Assembly (NCBI RefSeq): GCF_000378485.1
Contig: NZ_KB899966.1
Location: forward strand, 372,001-436,000
DNA from: Flavobacterium rivuli WB 3.3-2 = DSM 21788
GTDB lineage: Bacteria > Bacteroidota > Bacteroidia > Flavobacteriales > Flavobacteriaceae
DNA length: 64,000 bases
Reading direction: 5' to 3'
Within the stretch, counting starts at the first letter, position 1. Each line of letters starts with the position of its first letter. Position numbers and translations under genes: made by a program. The notes beneath the pieces were generated by a model. The model was given only the letters and a program-made list of their open reading frames with translations, ran no database searches and was not told the DNA's origin. This document shows positions 18,069 to 26,190 of the stretch, in pieces.

Positions 18069-19007
18069 TTAAATATTAGCATTTGTTATGTTACCCTCTG
18101 CAACACTATTGGCCTCACAAAAAGATTCGAAATCTTTAATGGTATAATTTGGGCATGCGCCTTCTTTAGATGTTATAAAAGCACCAAGTGCCGTAGCCTG
18201 TTTCATGATTTCCTGTGGTGTTGCGCCTGCAATCCTTTTAGAAAGGAAACCTGCCAGGAACGCATCCCCGCTGCCTACTGTATCCTGAATAGTTACGGGT
18301 ACTGCCGGAAACTCGAAATGCTCATCGCCATTATAATATACCGCACCTTTACTCCCTTTAGAAACCAAAACTTCGGATACATTAAACTCCTGCTGAATAA
18401 AACGGATACCATTGTCCTCGCTTGTATATTCTTTACCCAAAAAGTCAAGTATTATACGCAATTCGGCTTTATTCATTTTAACGAGGTCGGCTTTTTTAAG
18501 CAGTTCTGTAATAATTTCAACCGAATAAAATGGCGGACGTATATTTACATCAAACACCTTGAATTTTGCAACTTCTAAAAGTTTTAAAAGTGTTTTATAC
18601 GACACCTCATTGCGGGTTATAAGGCTGCCAAAAACAAAAGCATCGGCGTTAGCCACTTTTTCTGTATAATCTTTGCGGTACTCAATAAAGTCCCAGGCTA
18701 CGGGCTGCACAATATCATAATGTGCCTCGTTATGCTCATCTATATGAGCTATTACAGTACCCGTATCATATTTTTTATCTACCTGGCTATCGGCTACTGT
18801 AATACCCCAGTCTTCAATCTGGGCAAGTAATGTTGCTCCATAACCATCGTTACCTACACGGCTTATCATGTGGGCATCTACCCCCATGCGCATAAGGTTA
18901 TAGGCTACATTAAATGGTGCACCACCGGCACGTGCGCCTGTAGGGAAAATATCCCAGAGCACTTCTCCAAAACAATATATGGAGGGCTTATTTATTCGAT
19001 CTTTCAT
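18069..19007 (-). CDS. PfkB-family sugar kinase, probable fructokinase
   Basis: Cytosolic ATP-dependent sugar kinase of 312 residues. It begins IYCFGEVLWDIFP and has the N-terminal glycine pair GGAPFNVAYNLMRMG (28-42), which fructokinases share, and the C-terminal signature DTVGSGDAFLAGFL with catalytic Asp248. FDVNIRPPFYS (152-162) is also typical of fructokinase. The likely product is fructose 6-phosphate. It is the first structural gene of the locus, 45 bp downstream of lacI, with a 12-bp palindromic operator 12 bp upstream of its ATG. Other PfkB substrates (e.g. tagatose or ribose) cannot be ruled out. Confidence 0.85.
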   Translation of the reverse strand: MKDRINKPSIYCFGEVLWDIFPTGARAGGAPFNVAYNLMRMGVDAHMISRVGNDGYGATLLAQIEDWGITVADSQVDKKYDTGTVIAHIDEHNEAHYDIVQPVAWDFIEYRKDYTEKVANADAFVFGSLITRNEVSYKTLLKLLEVAKFKVFDVNIRPPFYSVEIITELLKKADLVKMNKAELRIILDFLGKEYTSEDNGIRFIQQEFNVSEVLVSKGSKGAVYYNGDEHFEFPAVPVTIQDTVGSGDAFLAGFLSKRIAGATPQEIMKQATALGAFITSKEGACPNYTIKDFESFCEANSVAEGNITNANI

Positions 19008-19019
19008 TTTAATATTTAG

Positions 19020-19031
19020 TTAAACGTTTAA
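19020..19031. promoter_or_regulatory. LacI operator O2, upstream of kinase gene
   Basis: Perfect 12-base palindrome TTAAACGTTTAA with a central CG, as in LacI-family operators, ending 12 bp upstream of the kinase ATG. An 18-base sequence containing it (19020-19037) is identical to 20111-20128 in front of lacI. Confidence 0.7.
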
Positions 19032-19052
19032 GCAAATGGATAAATAAAAAAG

Positions 19053-20075
19053 TTAAGGTGTTTTAGGGTTAGAAGTCTGCCCTATATGGAGCGAAGCATC
19101 TACAACAATGTTTGCCACTGGTGCAGACGGATCTTCTATTTTTAAATGTAATTGTTTAAGGGCTTCCTTTCCTATTTCTGCCAAAGGTTGTCTTATATAA
19201 GATACCGACTGGCTAAAAAGTTCGTAAGCTTCTGTTTCATCAAAAGCTATTACGGCAATATCTTCCGGTATTTTTACAGTGCGTTTCATAAGGTTTTTTA
19301 ATCCTGAAACTGCCAGTTTATTACTTGTAAAAAACAGTGCATCAGGTTTGTTATTATCATTTAGCAAAGTTGTAAGGGCAAAATCGATATCGGCGTCAAT
19401 GCTATTAATATTAACACTTATAACAGAAGCATCATTAAAAGCAAGATCATGCTTTTTTAATGCATCTGTAAAACCAAGTGTCCTTTCGGTAAGATGCGGA
19501 AGTGTAGTATTATATGCCACAAGCACAATATTTTTGCGGCCACCGGCTATAAGGTGCTCTGTAGCAGCAAAACTGATATCATAATTATTTATGCGGATAC
19601 CCGAAGCTTTAACATTCTCCAGATAACGGTCGATAAACACAAAAGGAATTTTTTGGCGAATTATCTTTTCCATGTAAAGCTCACTGTTTTCAACCGGGGC
19701 AATAATAAGCCCGTCTACCTGCCGGTCTGAAAACAGCTCAATAAGGCTTTCAAATTTTTCGTTATTCTCGTCGCTGCTGCCTATAATTAGCGTATAGCCT
19801 TTCTTTTTAGCCTCATCTTCTATAATACGTGCAATTTGCGAAAAGAAAGGGTTGGCAATATCTGCAACAATAAGCCCGATAGTAAATGTACGCTGCGTTT
19901 TAAGGCTTTTAGCAATATTGTTAGGCCGGTAATTAAGCTCATCGGCAGCTTTTCTTACCTTATCTATGGTTTCTTTACCAATACGGCTATCGGTCCTGTT
20001 GTTAAGCACATAAGATACTGAGGCGATGGATACTCCCGCCTTTAATGCCACATCTTTTATTGAAACTTTTTTCAC
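19053..20075 (-). CDS. LacI-family transcriptional regulator of the sugar locus
   Basis: Repressor of 340 residues. The N-terminal helix-turn-helix VSIKDVALKAGVSIASVSYVLN and hinge NNIAKSLKTQRT are typical of LacI/GalR proteins; the rest is a periplasmic-binding-protein-like effector domain (GLIVADIANPFFSQIARIIEDE ... PEDIAVIAFDETEAYELF ... SYIRQPLAEIGKEA). The start is GTG at 20075: an in-frame TAA lies five codons upstream and there is no ATG between. It heads the locus; identical operators occur in its own promoter and before the kinase, so it should repress itself and the four downstream genes until a sugar or sugar phosphate binds. Confidence 0.93.
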   Translation of the reverse strand: MKKVSIKDVALKAGVSIASVSYVLNNRTDSRIGKETIDKVRKAADELNYRPNNIAKSLKTQRTFTIGLIVADIANPFFSQIARIIEDEAKKKGYTLIIGSSDENNEKFESLIELFSDRQVDGLIIAPVENSELYMEKIIRQKIPFVFIDRYLENVKASGIRINNYDISFAATEHLIAGGRKNIVLVAYNTTLPHLTERTLGFTDALKKHDLAFNDASVISVNINSIDADIDFALTTLLNDNNKPDALFFTSNKLAVSGLKNLMKRTVKIPEDIAVIAFDETEAYELFSQSVSYIRQPLAEIGKEALKQLHLKIEDPSAPVANIVVDASLHIGQTSNPKTP

Positions 20076-20096
20076 TATAACGATAACTTACTTTGG

Positions 20097-20127
20097 CAAA
20101 TATAACAAGATTAAACGTTTAAGCAAA
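20097..20127 (-). promoter_or_regulatory. Promoter of lacI and the sugar locus
   Basis: On the minus strand a -33 box TTTG (20124-20127) and a -7 box TATATTTG (20097-20104) are separated by exactly 19 bases, a full match to the Bacteroidota consensus TTTG-N19-TAnnTTTG. The operator palindrome fills the spacer. The -7 box ends 21 bp before the GTG start. Confidence 0.7.
20111..20122. promoter_or_regulatory. LacI operator O1, inside the lacI promoter spacer
   Basis: Second copy of the 12-base palindrome TTAAACGTTTAA. It lies between the -33 and -7 boxes, so a bound repressor would exclude RNA polymerase. Confidence 0.7.
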
Positions 20128-20166
20128 TAATTTTGAATTTATTTTTATTAGCGAGGATTGTCGATG

Positions 20167-21739
20167 TTAAAGCATTTTCAGTTTTTCTTCTTCAAGATCC
20201 AGGTAATGCAGGTGTTTCCTTATTATGTCTTCATTAATATTGTCTTCACTATTTCGTTTATGCAATACCTTGCGCTGCAGGTTAAGGATGTCAAGGTAAA
20301 CAGCCTTGGCATCATCGCTCATAAGTACGGTATCGTGGGCATCATTGGTATCTTCCCACTTACGCTCAAAAAATTGCAATATAGGTTGGGCACGCAATGT
20401 GTCGCTATAGTTATCCCGCAAATGTTTAAGTGCATGCCCGGCAAGTTCTTTCCGCAAATCGCTGTAAAGCTCTTCCTCAGGTTTGGTCGTATCGGGGTCA
20501 TCAATATGGATTACCTTTATAAGATATGGCAATGTTAACCCCTGTAATAGCAACGTTGTAAGAATAACAATAAAGGTTATAAAGAGTATTAGGTTGCGGT
20601 GCGGAAAAGCAGATCCATCCTGTAATTGCACCGGTATAGACAAGGCAGCAGCCAATGAAACAACACCCCGCATACCTGCCCAGCCTAAAAGTAACGGCAC
20701 CCTTGCACCTGGGTTTGAGGCATCTGCAACAGTTATAAAATTTCGTGCTATGAGCGTTACCACAACAGCCATATAGGCCGAGATGATCCTGCCCATAACT
20801 AATACCGCCGTAACAAGAAGCCCATAACCTATGGCAGTAAATAAATTTACCTCTTCAAGACCATTCACAATTTCGGGAAGTTCGAGCCCTATGAACATAA
20901 ATACAAGGCCGTTAAGCAGGAAACTAAAACTTTCCCACACATTTGTACTTCGCAGCCGCGATGTACTGCTAAGAAAAGAAAGCCTGTGGGTAGATAAAAA
21001 CAAACCTCCGCTAACAACTGCCAGTACTCCAGAGCTATGTATTTCTTCTGCCGATATGTAAATAATATATGGCGTAACAAGGCTAAGTATAATATCGCTG
21101 TTAGCATCTGTAGGCAGTAATTTATGCATTTTCATAATTACATACGCTATAATCAGGCCGGCCCCTACCCCGCCTGCCAGCATCCATGCAAAACTTACTG
21201 CTGCCTCCTGCCATATAAACTGCCCCCGTGGCAACTGCTATTAGTGCAAACCTGAAAATAATAAGCGAAGATGCGTCATTCAATAAGCTCTCTCCTTCTA
21301 AAATAGATGAAAAACGACGCGGTACTTTTACAAATTTTAAAATAGCACCGGCACTAACGGCATCCGGCGGCGATATGATTCCGCCCAGTAAAAAACCAAG
21401 GGCAAGTGTAAAGCCGGGTATAAAATAATTTGCCACAAGCGCTACCGAAAATGCGCTGAAAAATACTACTACAAATGCAAAACTGCTAATTATGCGTCGC
21501 CATTTCCATAATTCTTTCCAGGATATAGCCCATGATGCCTCGTACAAAAGTGGGGGCAAAAATATTATGAATATAAGTTCTGACTCAATATGTAATGCAG
21601 GTATAAACGGAATAAAACTAATGCCTAACCCTGCTAAAACCAGTAAAACAGGATAAGCAACCCTAATTTTATTTGCCAGCATAATAAGCAACAAAATAGC
21701 CACAATGAGGCCTAAGTAGAATGGGAAATCATGTAGCAT
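20167..21739 (-). pseudogene. Na+/H+ antiporter (CPA1 family), frameshifted
   Basis: Two overlapping frames together encode one monovalent cation:proton antiporter of about 525 residues. The first (21739 to 21122) gives the N-terminal helices with LPPLLYEASWAISWKELW, the core GGIISPPDAVSAGAILKF and GESLLNDASSLIIFRFAL; after ALIAVATG it runs into unrelated sequence. The second continues exactly there (QFIWQEAAVSFAWMLAGG), with AEEIHSSGVLAVVSGG, GWAGMRGVVSLAAALSIP and a hydrophilic C-terminal tail of about 120 residues. The break is a run of five C (21223-21227, five G on the coding strand); four would restore one frame. It could be a real mutation or a sequencing error. Apart from this base the gene looks intact, so decay is not advanced. 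Confidence 0.85.
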
Positions 21740-21886
21740 TTGCAGATATATTTTGATAGTATAATATTACAAAAAATTGCGGAATTTTATTTTGGTTTAT
21801 ACAATAACAATGCATTTTGCTACAAGGATATAATCTTTTAACCATGATAGCGCCTGCTAAATGAACAGATACTCCTTAAAAATTGT

Positions 21887-21894
21887 TATTTTTG
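21887..21894 (+). promoter_or_regulatory. Candidate -7 box of the HipA-like/DUF3037 pair
   Basis: TATTTTTG matches TAnnTTTG and lies 31 bp upstream of the ATG at 21926. No -33 box at the right distance is evident. Confidence 0.35.
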
Positions 21895-21925
21895 ATGTGA
21901 AACTACAGCCATAAAAAGTATTACT

Positions 21926-22720
21926 ATGGATAAAAATTTAAGTATCAGGACGGTAAACGTTACCCGGTACATTACCCCGCTTCGCGAAGGCGGCTCGCTG
22001 CCTGCCCTTGCCGAAGCCGATGACAATTTTAACTATGTACTTAAATTTAAAGGTGCGGGCCATGGTACTAAAGCTTTAATAGCCGAATTACTGGGCGGCG
22101 AAATTGCCCGTGCCCTTGGCTTGCCCGTGCCCGAGCTTGTTTTTGCAAACCTCGACGAAGCCTTTGGACGTACCGAAGCCGATGAGGAAATCCAGGATTT
22201 GCTGCAAAACAGTCAGGGACTTAACCTCGCTCTGCATTATCTTAGCGGTGCCATAAATTTTGACCCTGTAGTTACTACAGTAGAGCCAAAACTTGCCTCG
22301 CAAATAGTATGGCTTGATGCTTATATTACTAACGTAGACAGGACATTTAGGAATACCAATATGCTTTTGTGGCATAAAGAGTTATGGCTTATAGACCATG
22401 GCGCAGCTTTATACTTTCATCATGCCTTTACAGATCCTGACGGGCATGCCCTTACCCCTTTTGCACTTATAAAAGACCATGTGTTACTACCCCAGGCATC
22501 GCTGCTTGAAGAGGTAGATGCAGAATATACTGCCCTGCTAACAGAAAATATAATAAGGCAAATTGTAAACCTGTTGCCGGATGAGTGGTTACAATGGGAA
22601 GGTGTTGAGCAAACACCCAATGAGGTTAGGGAAATTTATGTACAGTTTTTACTGGTACGGTTACAAAATTCAGCAATTTTTATAAAACAGGCACAAAATG
22701 CAAGACAAGCACTTATATGA
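21926..22720 (+). CDS. HipA-like (HipA_2) kinase-fold protein
   Basis: A 264-residue protein related to the HipA kinase fold but much shorter than HipA toxins (about 440). Kinase-like elements are visible: Lys40 in YVLKFKGAGHGTKAL with a glycine-rich stretch, a catalytic-loop match Asp138-R-T-F-R-Asn143 (HipA has D-x4-N), and a metal-binding DHG (157-159) in ELWLIDHGAAL, comparable to DFG. LGGEIARALGLPVPELV is a conserved family segment. It overlaps the DUF3037 gene by 23 bp, and the two are found as a pair in many bacteria; their function is unknown to me. Without a HipB-like DNA-binding partner, calling it a toxin would be speculative. Confidence 0.8.
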   Translation: MDKNLSIRTVNVTRYITPLREGGSLPALAEADDNFNYVLKFKGAGHGTKALIAELLGGEIARALGLPVPELVFANLDEAFGRTEADEEIQDLLQNSQGLNLALHYLSGAINFDPVVTTVEPKLASQIVWLDAYITNVDRTFRNTNMLLWHKELWLIDHGAALYFHHAFTDPDGHALTPFALIKDHVLLPQASLLEEVDAEYTALLTENIIRQIVNLLPDEWLQWEGVEQTPNEVREIYVQFLLVRLQNSAIFIKQAQNARQALI

Positions 22721-23081
22721 GTATGCGGTAATTCGCGTTGTGCCAAGGGTTGAACGCGAAGAATTTATAAATGCAGGCATCATTACGTTTTGCAAACGCC
22801 AGCGTTTTGTAAAGGTATTGTATACCGTTAACGAAGTTAAACTAAAAGCGTTATGCCATGATATAGACACGCATCAGCTTGCTCTTAACCTTGCCTCGTT
22901 TGAGCGTATTGCACGTGGCGCTAAAGATGGCGGCCCCATTGCCCAATTTGATGCTGCCGAACGTTTTAGGTGGCTCACAGCCATACGCAGCTCTGTAATA
23001 CAAACATCGCGGCCCCACCCCGGCTTTTCTATAGATATGAACGAAAAAACACAGCAGTTATTTGAAGACCTTGTGCTGTAA
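22698..23081 (+). CDS. DUF3037 family protein
   Basis: A 127-residue cytoplasmic protein. The start YEYAVIRVVPRVEREEFINAGIITFC and the segment GPIAQFDAAERFRWLTAIRSSVIQTSRPHPGFS are characteristic of DUF3037. Its ATG (22698) lies inside the HipA-like gene in another frame (23-bp overlap), implying coupled translation and a joint function. No catalytic motif is recognisable. A strong inverted repeat follows 50 bp after the stop. Confidence 0.85.
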   Translation: MQDKHLYEYAVIRVVPRVEREEFINAGIITFCKRQRFVKVLYTVNEVKLKALCHDIDTHQLALNLASFERIARGAKDGGPIAQFDAAERFRWLTAIRSSVIQTSRPHPGFSIDMNEKTQQLFEDLVL

Positions 23082-23131
23082 GTTAGATTTTAAAAGTAGA
23101 TTAAACTTTCAACCTGTATATTAAATATAGG

Positions 23132-23186
23132 CACGAATTCCACAAATTTTCGATAAACAAATTGGTGAAAGTTTGTGGAATTCGTG
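23132..23186. terminator. Long bidirectional hairpin between convergent genes
   Basis: Arms 23132-23146 (CACGAATTCCACAAA) and 23172-23186 pair perfectly over 15 bp and continue inward by a wobble and TTTC/GAAA to about 20 bp around a 15-base loop. It lies between the DUF3037 stop and the flavin reductase stop, so it probably terminates both transcripts. Confidence 0.65.
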
Positions 23187-23217
23187 TAAAAATAATTCGC
23201 AATGCGGTGCTTATGGT

Positions 23218-23775
23218 TTACAAATTTTGCGGTAAAAATTTATCCCTGTAGCTAACCGCATTGCCCGATACCATAAAATGCCCCTCGCCGCGGTAATGTA
23301 TAGTTTCAGGATATTTTGGTGAAATAGCTACGTGCGCTTTAACTACTTCAAAAATGAAAAAGTTGTATTTGTCCAGCATTTGGGCATCATGAATTTTGCA
23401 TTCAAAATGGGCATAACATTCGGCAATTAAAGGTGCCTTAACCATTGTGGCTTCTTCTGCCGTCAGGTTAAATTTTTCAAATTTATTTACGTCGCTCCCG
23501 CTACAATTACCTATACCTACTACGGTTGTAGCCATGTGCACTTCGGGAATATTAATAACACATTCCCCGCTGTCTTTTATTAGGTCATAACTATAGTTAG
23601 CCGATGTGATCATGCAGCCAATAAGCGATGGCGAAAATTCCATAACGGTATGCCAGCCCATTGTCATAATATTTGTTTCTCCTTTATAAGCACTGCTTAC
23701 CAGTACTACAGGCCCCGGTTCAAGAAAACGCCTGATCTCTGATACGGGAAAATCCTGTTTATTATAATTTTTCAT
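23218..23775 (-). CDS. Flavin reductase-like (FMN-binding split barrel) protein
   Basis: A 185-residue protein of the flavin reductase / DIM6-NTAB family that binds FMN and reduces flavin or serves as a flavoprotein oxidoreductase. Family segments are GPVVLVSSAYKGETNIMTMGWH near the start (flavin-binding T-x-x-W), SPSLIGCMITSANYSYDLI, GECVINIPE, and CYAHFECKIH / NFFIFEVVKAHV in the second half of the barrel. Length is usual. It lies 12 bp downstream of a ceramidase-like gene, in the same direction; I see no functional link between them. Confidence 0.85.
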   Translation of the reverse strand: MKNYNKQDFPVSEIRRFLEPGPVVLVSSAYKGETNIMTMGWHTVMEFSPSLIGCMITSANYSYDLIKDSGECVINIPEVHMATTVVGIGNCSGSDVNKFEKFNLTAEEATMVKAPLIAECYAHFECKIHDAQMLDKYNFFIFEVVKAHVAISPKYPETIHYRGEGHFMVSGNAVSYRDKFLPQNL

Positions 23776-23787
23776 ACTGTTTTGTTT

Positions 23788-24468
23788 TTAAGTAATATCC
23801 GGATCTCTATGATTAATTAGATAAATATATTTAAACATGCAAAAACAGGCAATGGCACCAAAGGTGTGCCACAAAAAGTGAGTCCCGGTTCCTCGCGGCA
23901 GCCACCCCCATTTATCAGATACCCTGAAGGTAAGCGCACATATAAATGCCAGTAACGCAAAGCCCACCCAGCGGCCGCTTTTAAAACCGGTGCGTATTAA
24001 GTATCCTATAACGGGCAGCAGTACAACACCCGCCAATACCGCATAGTTAATATTTATAAACAGCTGCACATCGCCAGGCACCATCTGCCGCCTGGCATAA
24101 AATTGGAAAATAATGTAAGCCACAATAAGCAGTACGGCATAATACCAGCGTGTAAGCTTTACCAAAAAATATACACCGGCACTAACACACAGCAACATAA
24201 TGGGCAACCAGTCCATCATAATAAAAAAGCCCCACTGGCGCAGGCCGTGGTATATAGTTCCGCCTATACCGCCAATGTACAACAGCAGCAACGCTCCCGT
24301 CATAAAAATATGTTCGCGGGTGTGCCCCCATACTTTTATGGTCCAGTAAATAGCAATGGCAAGAAAAAAGCAGGATGTAATTGTATTGAGAGGCTCCGGA
24401 AAAAGATGTTGCATATTGGTTTCCGCGTATACACTCCCACCATCGGGCGGATTTGGAAAATTATTCAT
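23788..24468 (-). CDS. Ceramidase-like (CREST superfamily) membrane protein
   Basis: Seven-helix integral membrane protein of 226 residues. Its conserved polar residues match the alkaline ceramidase/CREST pattern: E at the start (SVYAETNMQHLFPEPLNTITSCFFLAIA), a Ser/Gly-H-x segment GGIGGTIYHGLRQWGFFIMMDWLPIM with His and Asp (about 68-93), and a late GTHFLWHTFGA with two His (about 201-211). In alkaline ceramidases these His and Asp residues bind zinc and hydrolyse an amide bond. Sphingolipids do occur in some Bacteroidota, so lipid amide hydrolysis is possible but inferred. Confidence 0.65.
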   Translation of the reverse strand: MNNFPNPPDGGSVYAETNMQHLFPEPLNTITSCFFLAIAIYWTIKVWGHTREHIFMTGALLLLYIGGIGGTIYHGLRQWGFFIMMDWLPIMLLCVSAGVYFLVKLTRWYYAVLLIVAYIIFQFYARRQMVPGDVQLFININYAVLAGVVLLPVIGYLIRTGFKSGRWVGFALLAFICALTFRVSDKWGWLPRGTGTHFLWHTFGAIACFCMFKYIYLINHRDPDIT

Positions 24469-24718
24469 ATATACAGTAAAATTTGTACTAAAATTAGCAC
24501 TTAAACACTTTACAACTAATAGATTTAGTATAATATTATAAAATTTTACAACGCATATTATTTAAATAAATTTCTGATAAACAATATGTTAATTAAATAC
24601 TAAAGAATTTTTGTTACAATATTTTACAATCAGTAAAAGCTACTGTTATTATTAAGTAATTTTTGTACATTTACTTTCATTTTTTAACTGCAATTATTCT
24701 TAATAATACTTAAGCACG

Positions 24719-25276
24719 ATGGAACTTTACATAAAGTATAACATTGACATGATGTGTAAAGTCCTGCTACAGCAACAGCTTGATAAATTTAATATAAGCT
24801 GTAAGGTAACAGAACCCGGATATGTAAAGTTTAAAGAAAATATACCTATGGAAACTTACACGGCTTTTATAGAGTCGTTAAAACAATTTGGTATAGAAAT
24901 AGTAGATAACCAAAAGAGTATACTGGTACAAAAAATTAAAAATGTTATTATAGAAATGCTGTATTCTGATAAGGGTATGCAATCTCTTAAAGTATCTTCT
25001 TACCTGGCCGAAAAACTTGGTGAGAGCTACCGCACATTATCGCAGGTTTTTTCGGAAGTGACTTTTATATCTATCGAAAATTTTATTATCTTGCATAAAA
25101 TTGAAAGAGTAAAGCAGCTATTATTAACAGAAAATTTGTCTCTTACAGAGATATCTTTTATGATGAATTACAGCAGTGTGGCCTACCTGTCGCAGCAGTT
25201 TAAAAATATTACGGGGGTTACACCCACGGCCTTTCAAAAAATTATGAGGCAAAAACGTTACATAGATATCAAATAA
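24719..25276 (+). CDS. AraC-type helix-turn-helix regulator (short)
   Basis: A 185-residue protein. The C-terminal 110 residues are an AraC DNA-binding domain: LKVSSYLAEKLGESYRTLSQVFSE (first HTH) and LSLTEISFMMNYSSVAYLSQQFKNITGVTPTAFQK (second HTH with the usual F-K-x-x-G-x-T-P ending). The N-terminal 75 residues (VLLQQQLDKFNISCKVTEPG ... TAFIESLKQFGIEIV) look like a small alpha/beta domain and carry no known sugar-binding motif. It is 23 bp upstream of a response regulator in the same direction, so the two are likely cotranscribed. The 250 bp upstream (24469-24718) hold only AT-rich sequence in which I see no gene. Confidence 0.82.
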   Translation: MELYIKYNIDMMCKVLLQQQLDKFNISCKVTEPGYVKFKENIPMETYTAFIESLKQFGIEIVDNQKSILVQKIKNVIIEMLYSDKGMQSLKVSSYLAEKLGESYRTLSQVFSEVTFISIENFIILHKIERVKQLLLTENLSLTEISFMMNYSSVAYLSQQFKNITGVTPTAFQKIMRQKRYIDIK

Positions 25277-25299
25277 AAATAGTTATATATACACAATAG

Positions 25300-25746
25300 A
25301 TGCGCCCTAACAATTTACACATAATGCTTGCCGATGATGATGAAGACGACAGATTGTTCTTTAAGGAAGCATTTGAGGAGGTAAAAATAAAATATGATAT
25401 TACTGCCTTTAATGACGGAGAGCAATTAATGCATTACCTTAACCAGGACGAAAACCCTTTACCGGATATCATATTCCTGGATCTTAACATGCCGCGAAAA
25501 TCTGGCATGGAGTGCCTTAAAGAAATTAGACAAAATGACAGGCTTAAAAAAATATCTGTAGCAATTTACTCTACCTCCTCATCTGAGCAGGATATTGAAG
25601 ATACTTTTGTAGCAGGTGCTAATGTTTATATAAAAAAGCCTAACGATTTTAATATGCTTAAAAAAGTATTAAGCGATGTTGTGCATATAAACTGGCAATA
25701 CATTGTAGATGGCCTTAATAAAGACAGCTTTATACTTAGCCTTTAA
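25300..25746 (+). CDS. Single-domain response regulator (CheY-like)
   Basis: A 148-residue receiver domain with no output domain. The acidic pocket (LADDDEDDR, residues 10-18), phospho-acceptor Asp in IIFLDLNMPRKSG, switch Thr/Ser in IYSTSSSEQD and Lys in VYIKKPNDF are all present. Single receivers of this type (Rcp1-like, with the L-N-M-P-x-x-x-G loop) usually pass phosphate from a bacteriophytochrome-type or hybrid histidine kinase. No kinase is in this window. It follows the AraC gene by 23 bp and ends at a strong terminator. Confidence 0.9.
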   Translation: MRPNNLHIMLADDDEDDRLFFKEAFEEVKIKYDITAFNDGEQLMHYLNQDENPLPDIIFLDLNMPRKSGMECLKEIRQNDRLKKISVAIYSTSSSEQDIEDTFVAGANVYIKKPNDFNMLKKVLSDVVHINWQYIVDGLNKDSFILSL

Positions 25747-25767
25747 AAATACAAAATAAATATAAAC

Positions 25768-25800
25768 AAAACCCCTTAATCTTAACAATTAAGGGGTTTT
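25768..25800. terminator. Bidirectional terminator between response regulator and DUF4834 gene
   Basis: Perfect 13-bp stem AAAACCCCTTAAT / ATTAAGGGGTTTT with a 7-base loop; T runs on either strand. It lies between convergent genes ending at 25746 and 25806. Confidence 0.85.
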
Positions 25801-25805
25801 GTTTA

Positions 25806-26072
25806 TTAATCAATCTCCTCAAAATCAATATACTCACCTACTTTTTTCTTTTCTTTAGGGCGCTCTTCACGAGTTTTGCTTTCTTGATCCTGCTGATAGT
25901 TATATTGCTGTTGCTGTTGTTGCTGATATAAATTTTCGCCCGCTTTTTTTACCACCTGTTGCACTATTGTAGGTGCAAGCAGCCTTAAAAAATACCTTAC
26001 GGCATAGTAAACAAGCATTATAATAAATAAAGTTCTTATAATACCGGGAAATGATGCTGTATCCATTATCAT
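25806..26072 (-). CDS. DUF4834 family membrane protein
   Basis: An 88-residue protein with one membrane helix (about 9-32) followed by a glutamine-rich run (QQQQQQQ near 51-57), a charged stretch and the conserved end KKKVGEYIDFEEID. This layout, helix plus disordered basic region plus C-terminal G-E-Y-I-D-F-E-E, marks the DUF4834 family of Bacteroidota. Function unknown. It may start two codons later at a second ATG. Confidence 0.78.
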   Translation of the reverse strand: MIMDTASFPGIIRTLFIIMLVYYAVRYFLRLLAPTIVQQVVKKAGENLYQQQQQQQYNYQQDQESKTREERPKEKKKVGEYIDFEEID

Positions 26073-26144
26073 AAAGTTTTGTCAAAAATAAACAATCTCT
26101 TTTTTAAAATTAAATTACGATTCTTAAAATAATAATAAATATAG

Positions 26145-26152
26145 TATTTTTG
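26145..26152 (+). promoter_or_regulatory. Candidate -7 box of the outer-membrane protein/GNAT operon
   Basis: TATTTTTG matches TAnnTTTG, 38 bp upstream of the ATG at 26191; the preceding bases ATAG are the same as before the -7 box at 29386. No clear -33 box. Confidence 0.4.
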
Positions 26153-26190
26153 GAGAACCTAACGTATCACAACCAATAAACGAGCCAAAT

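Noticed and set aside
25870..25935. A run of TTGCTG-type triplets that might be a microsatellite or phase-variable tract.
   Set aside because: It encodes the glutamine stretch of the DUF4834 protein, with mixed codons; no frameshift is evident.
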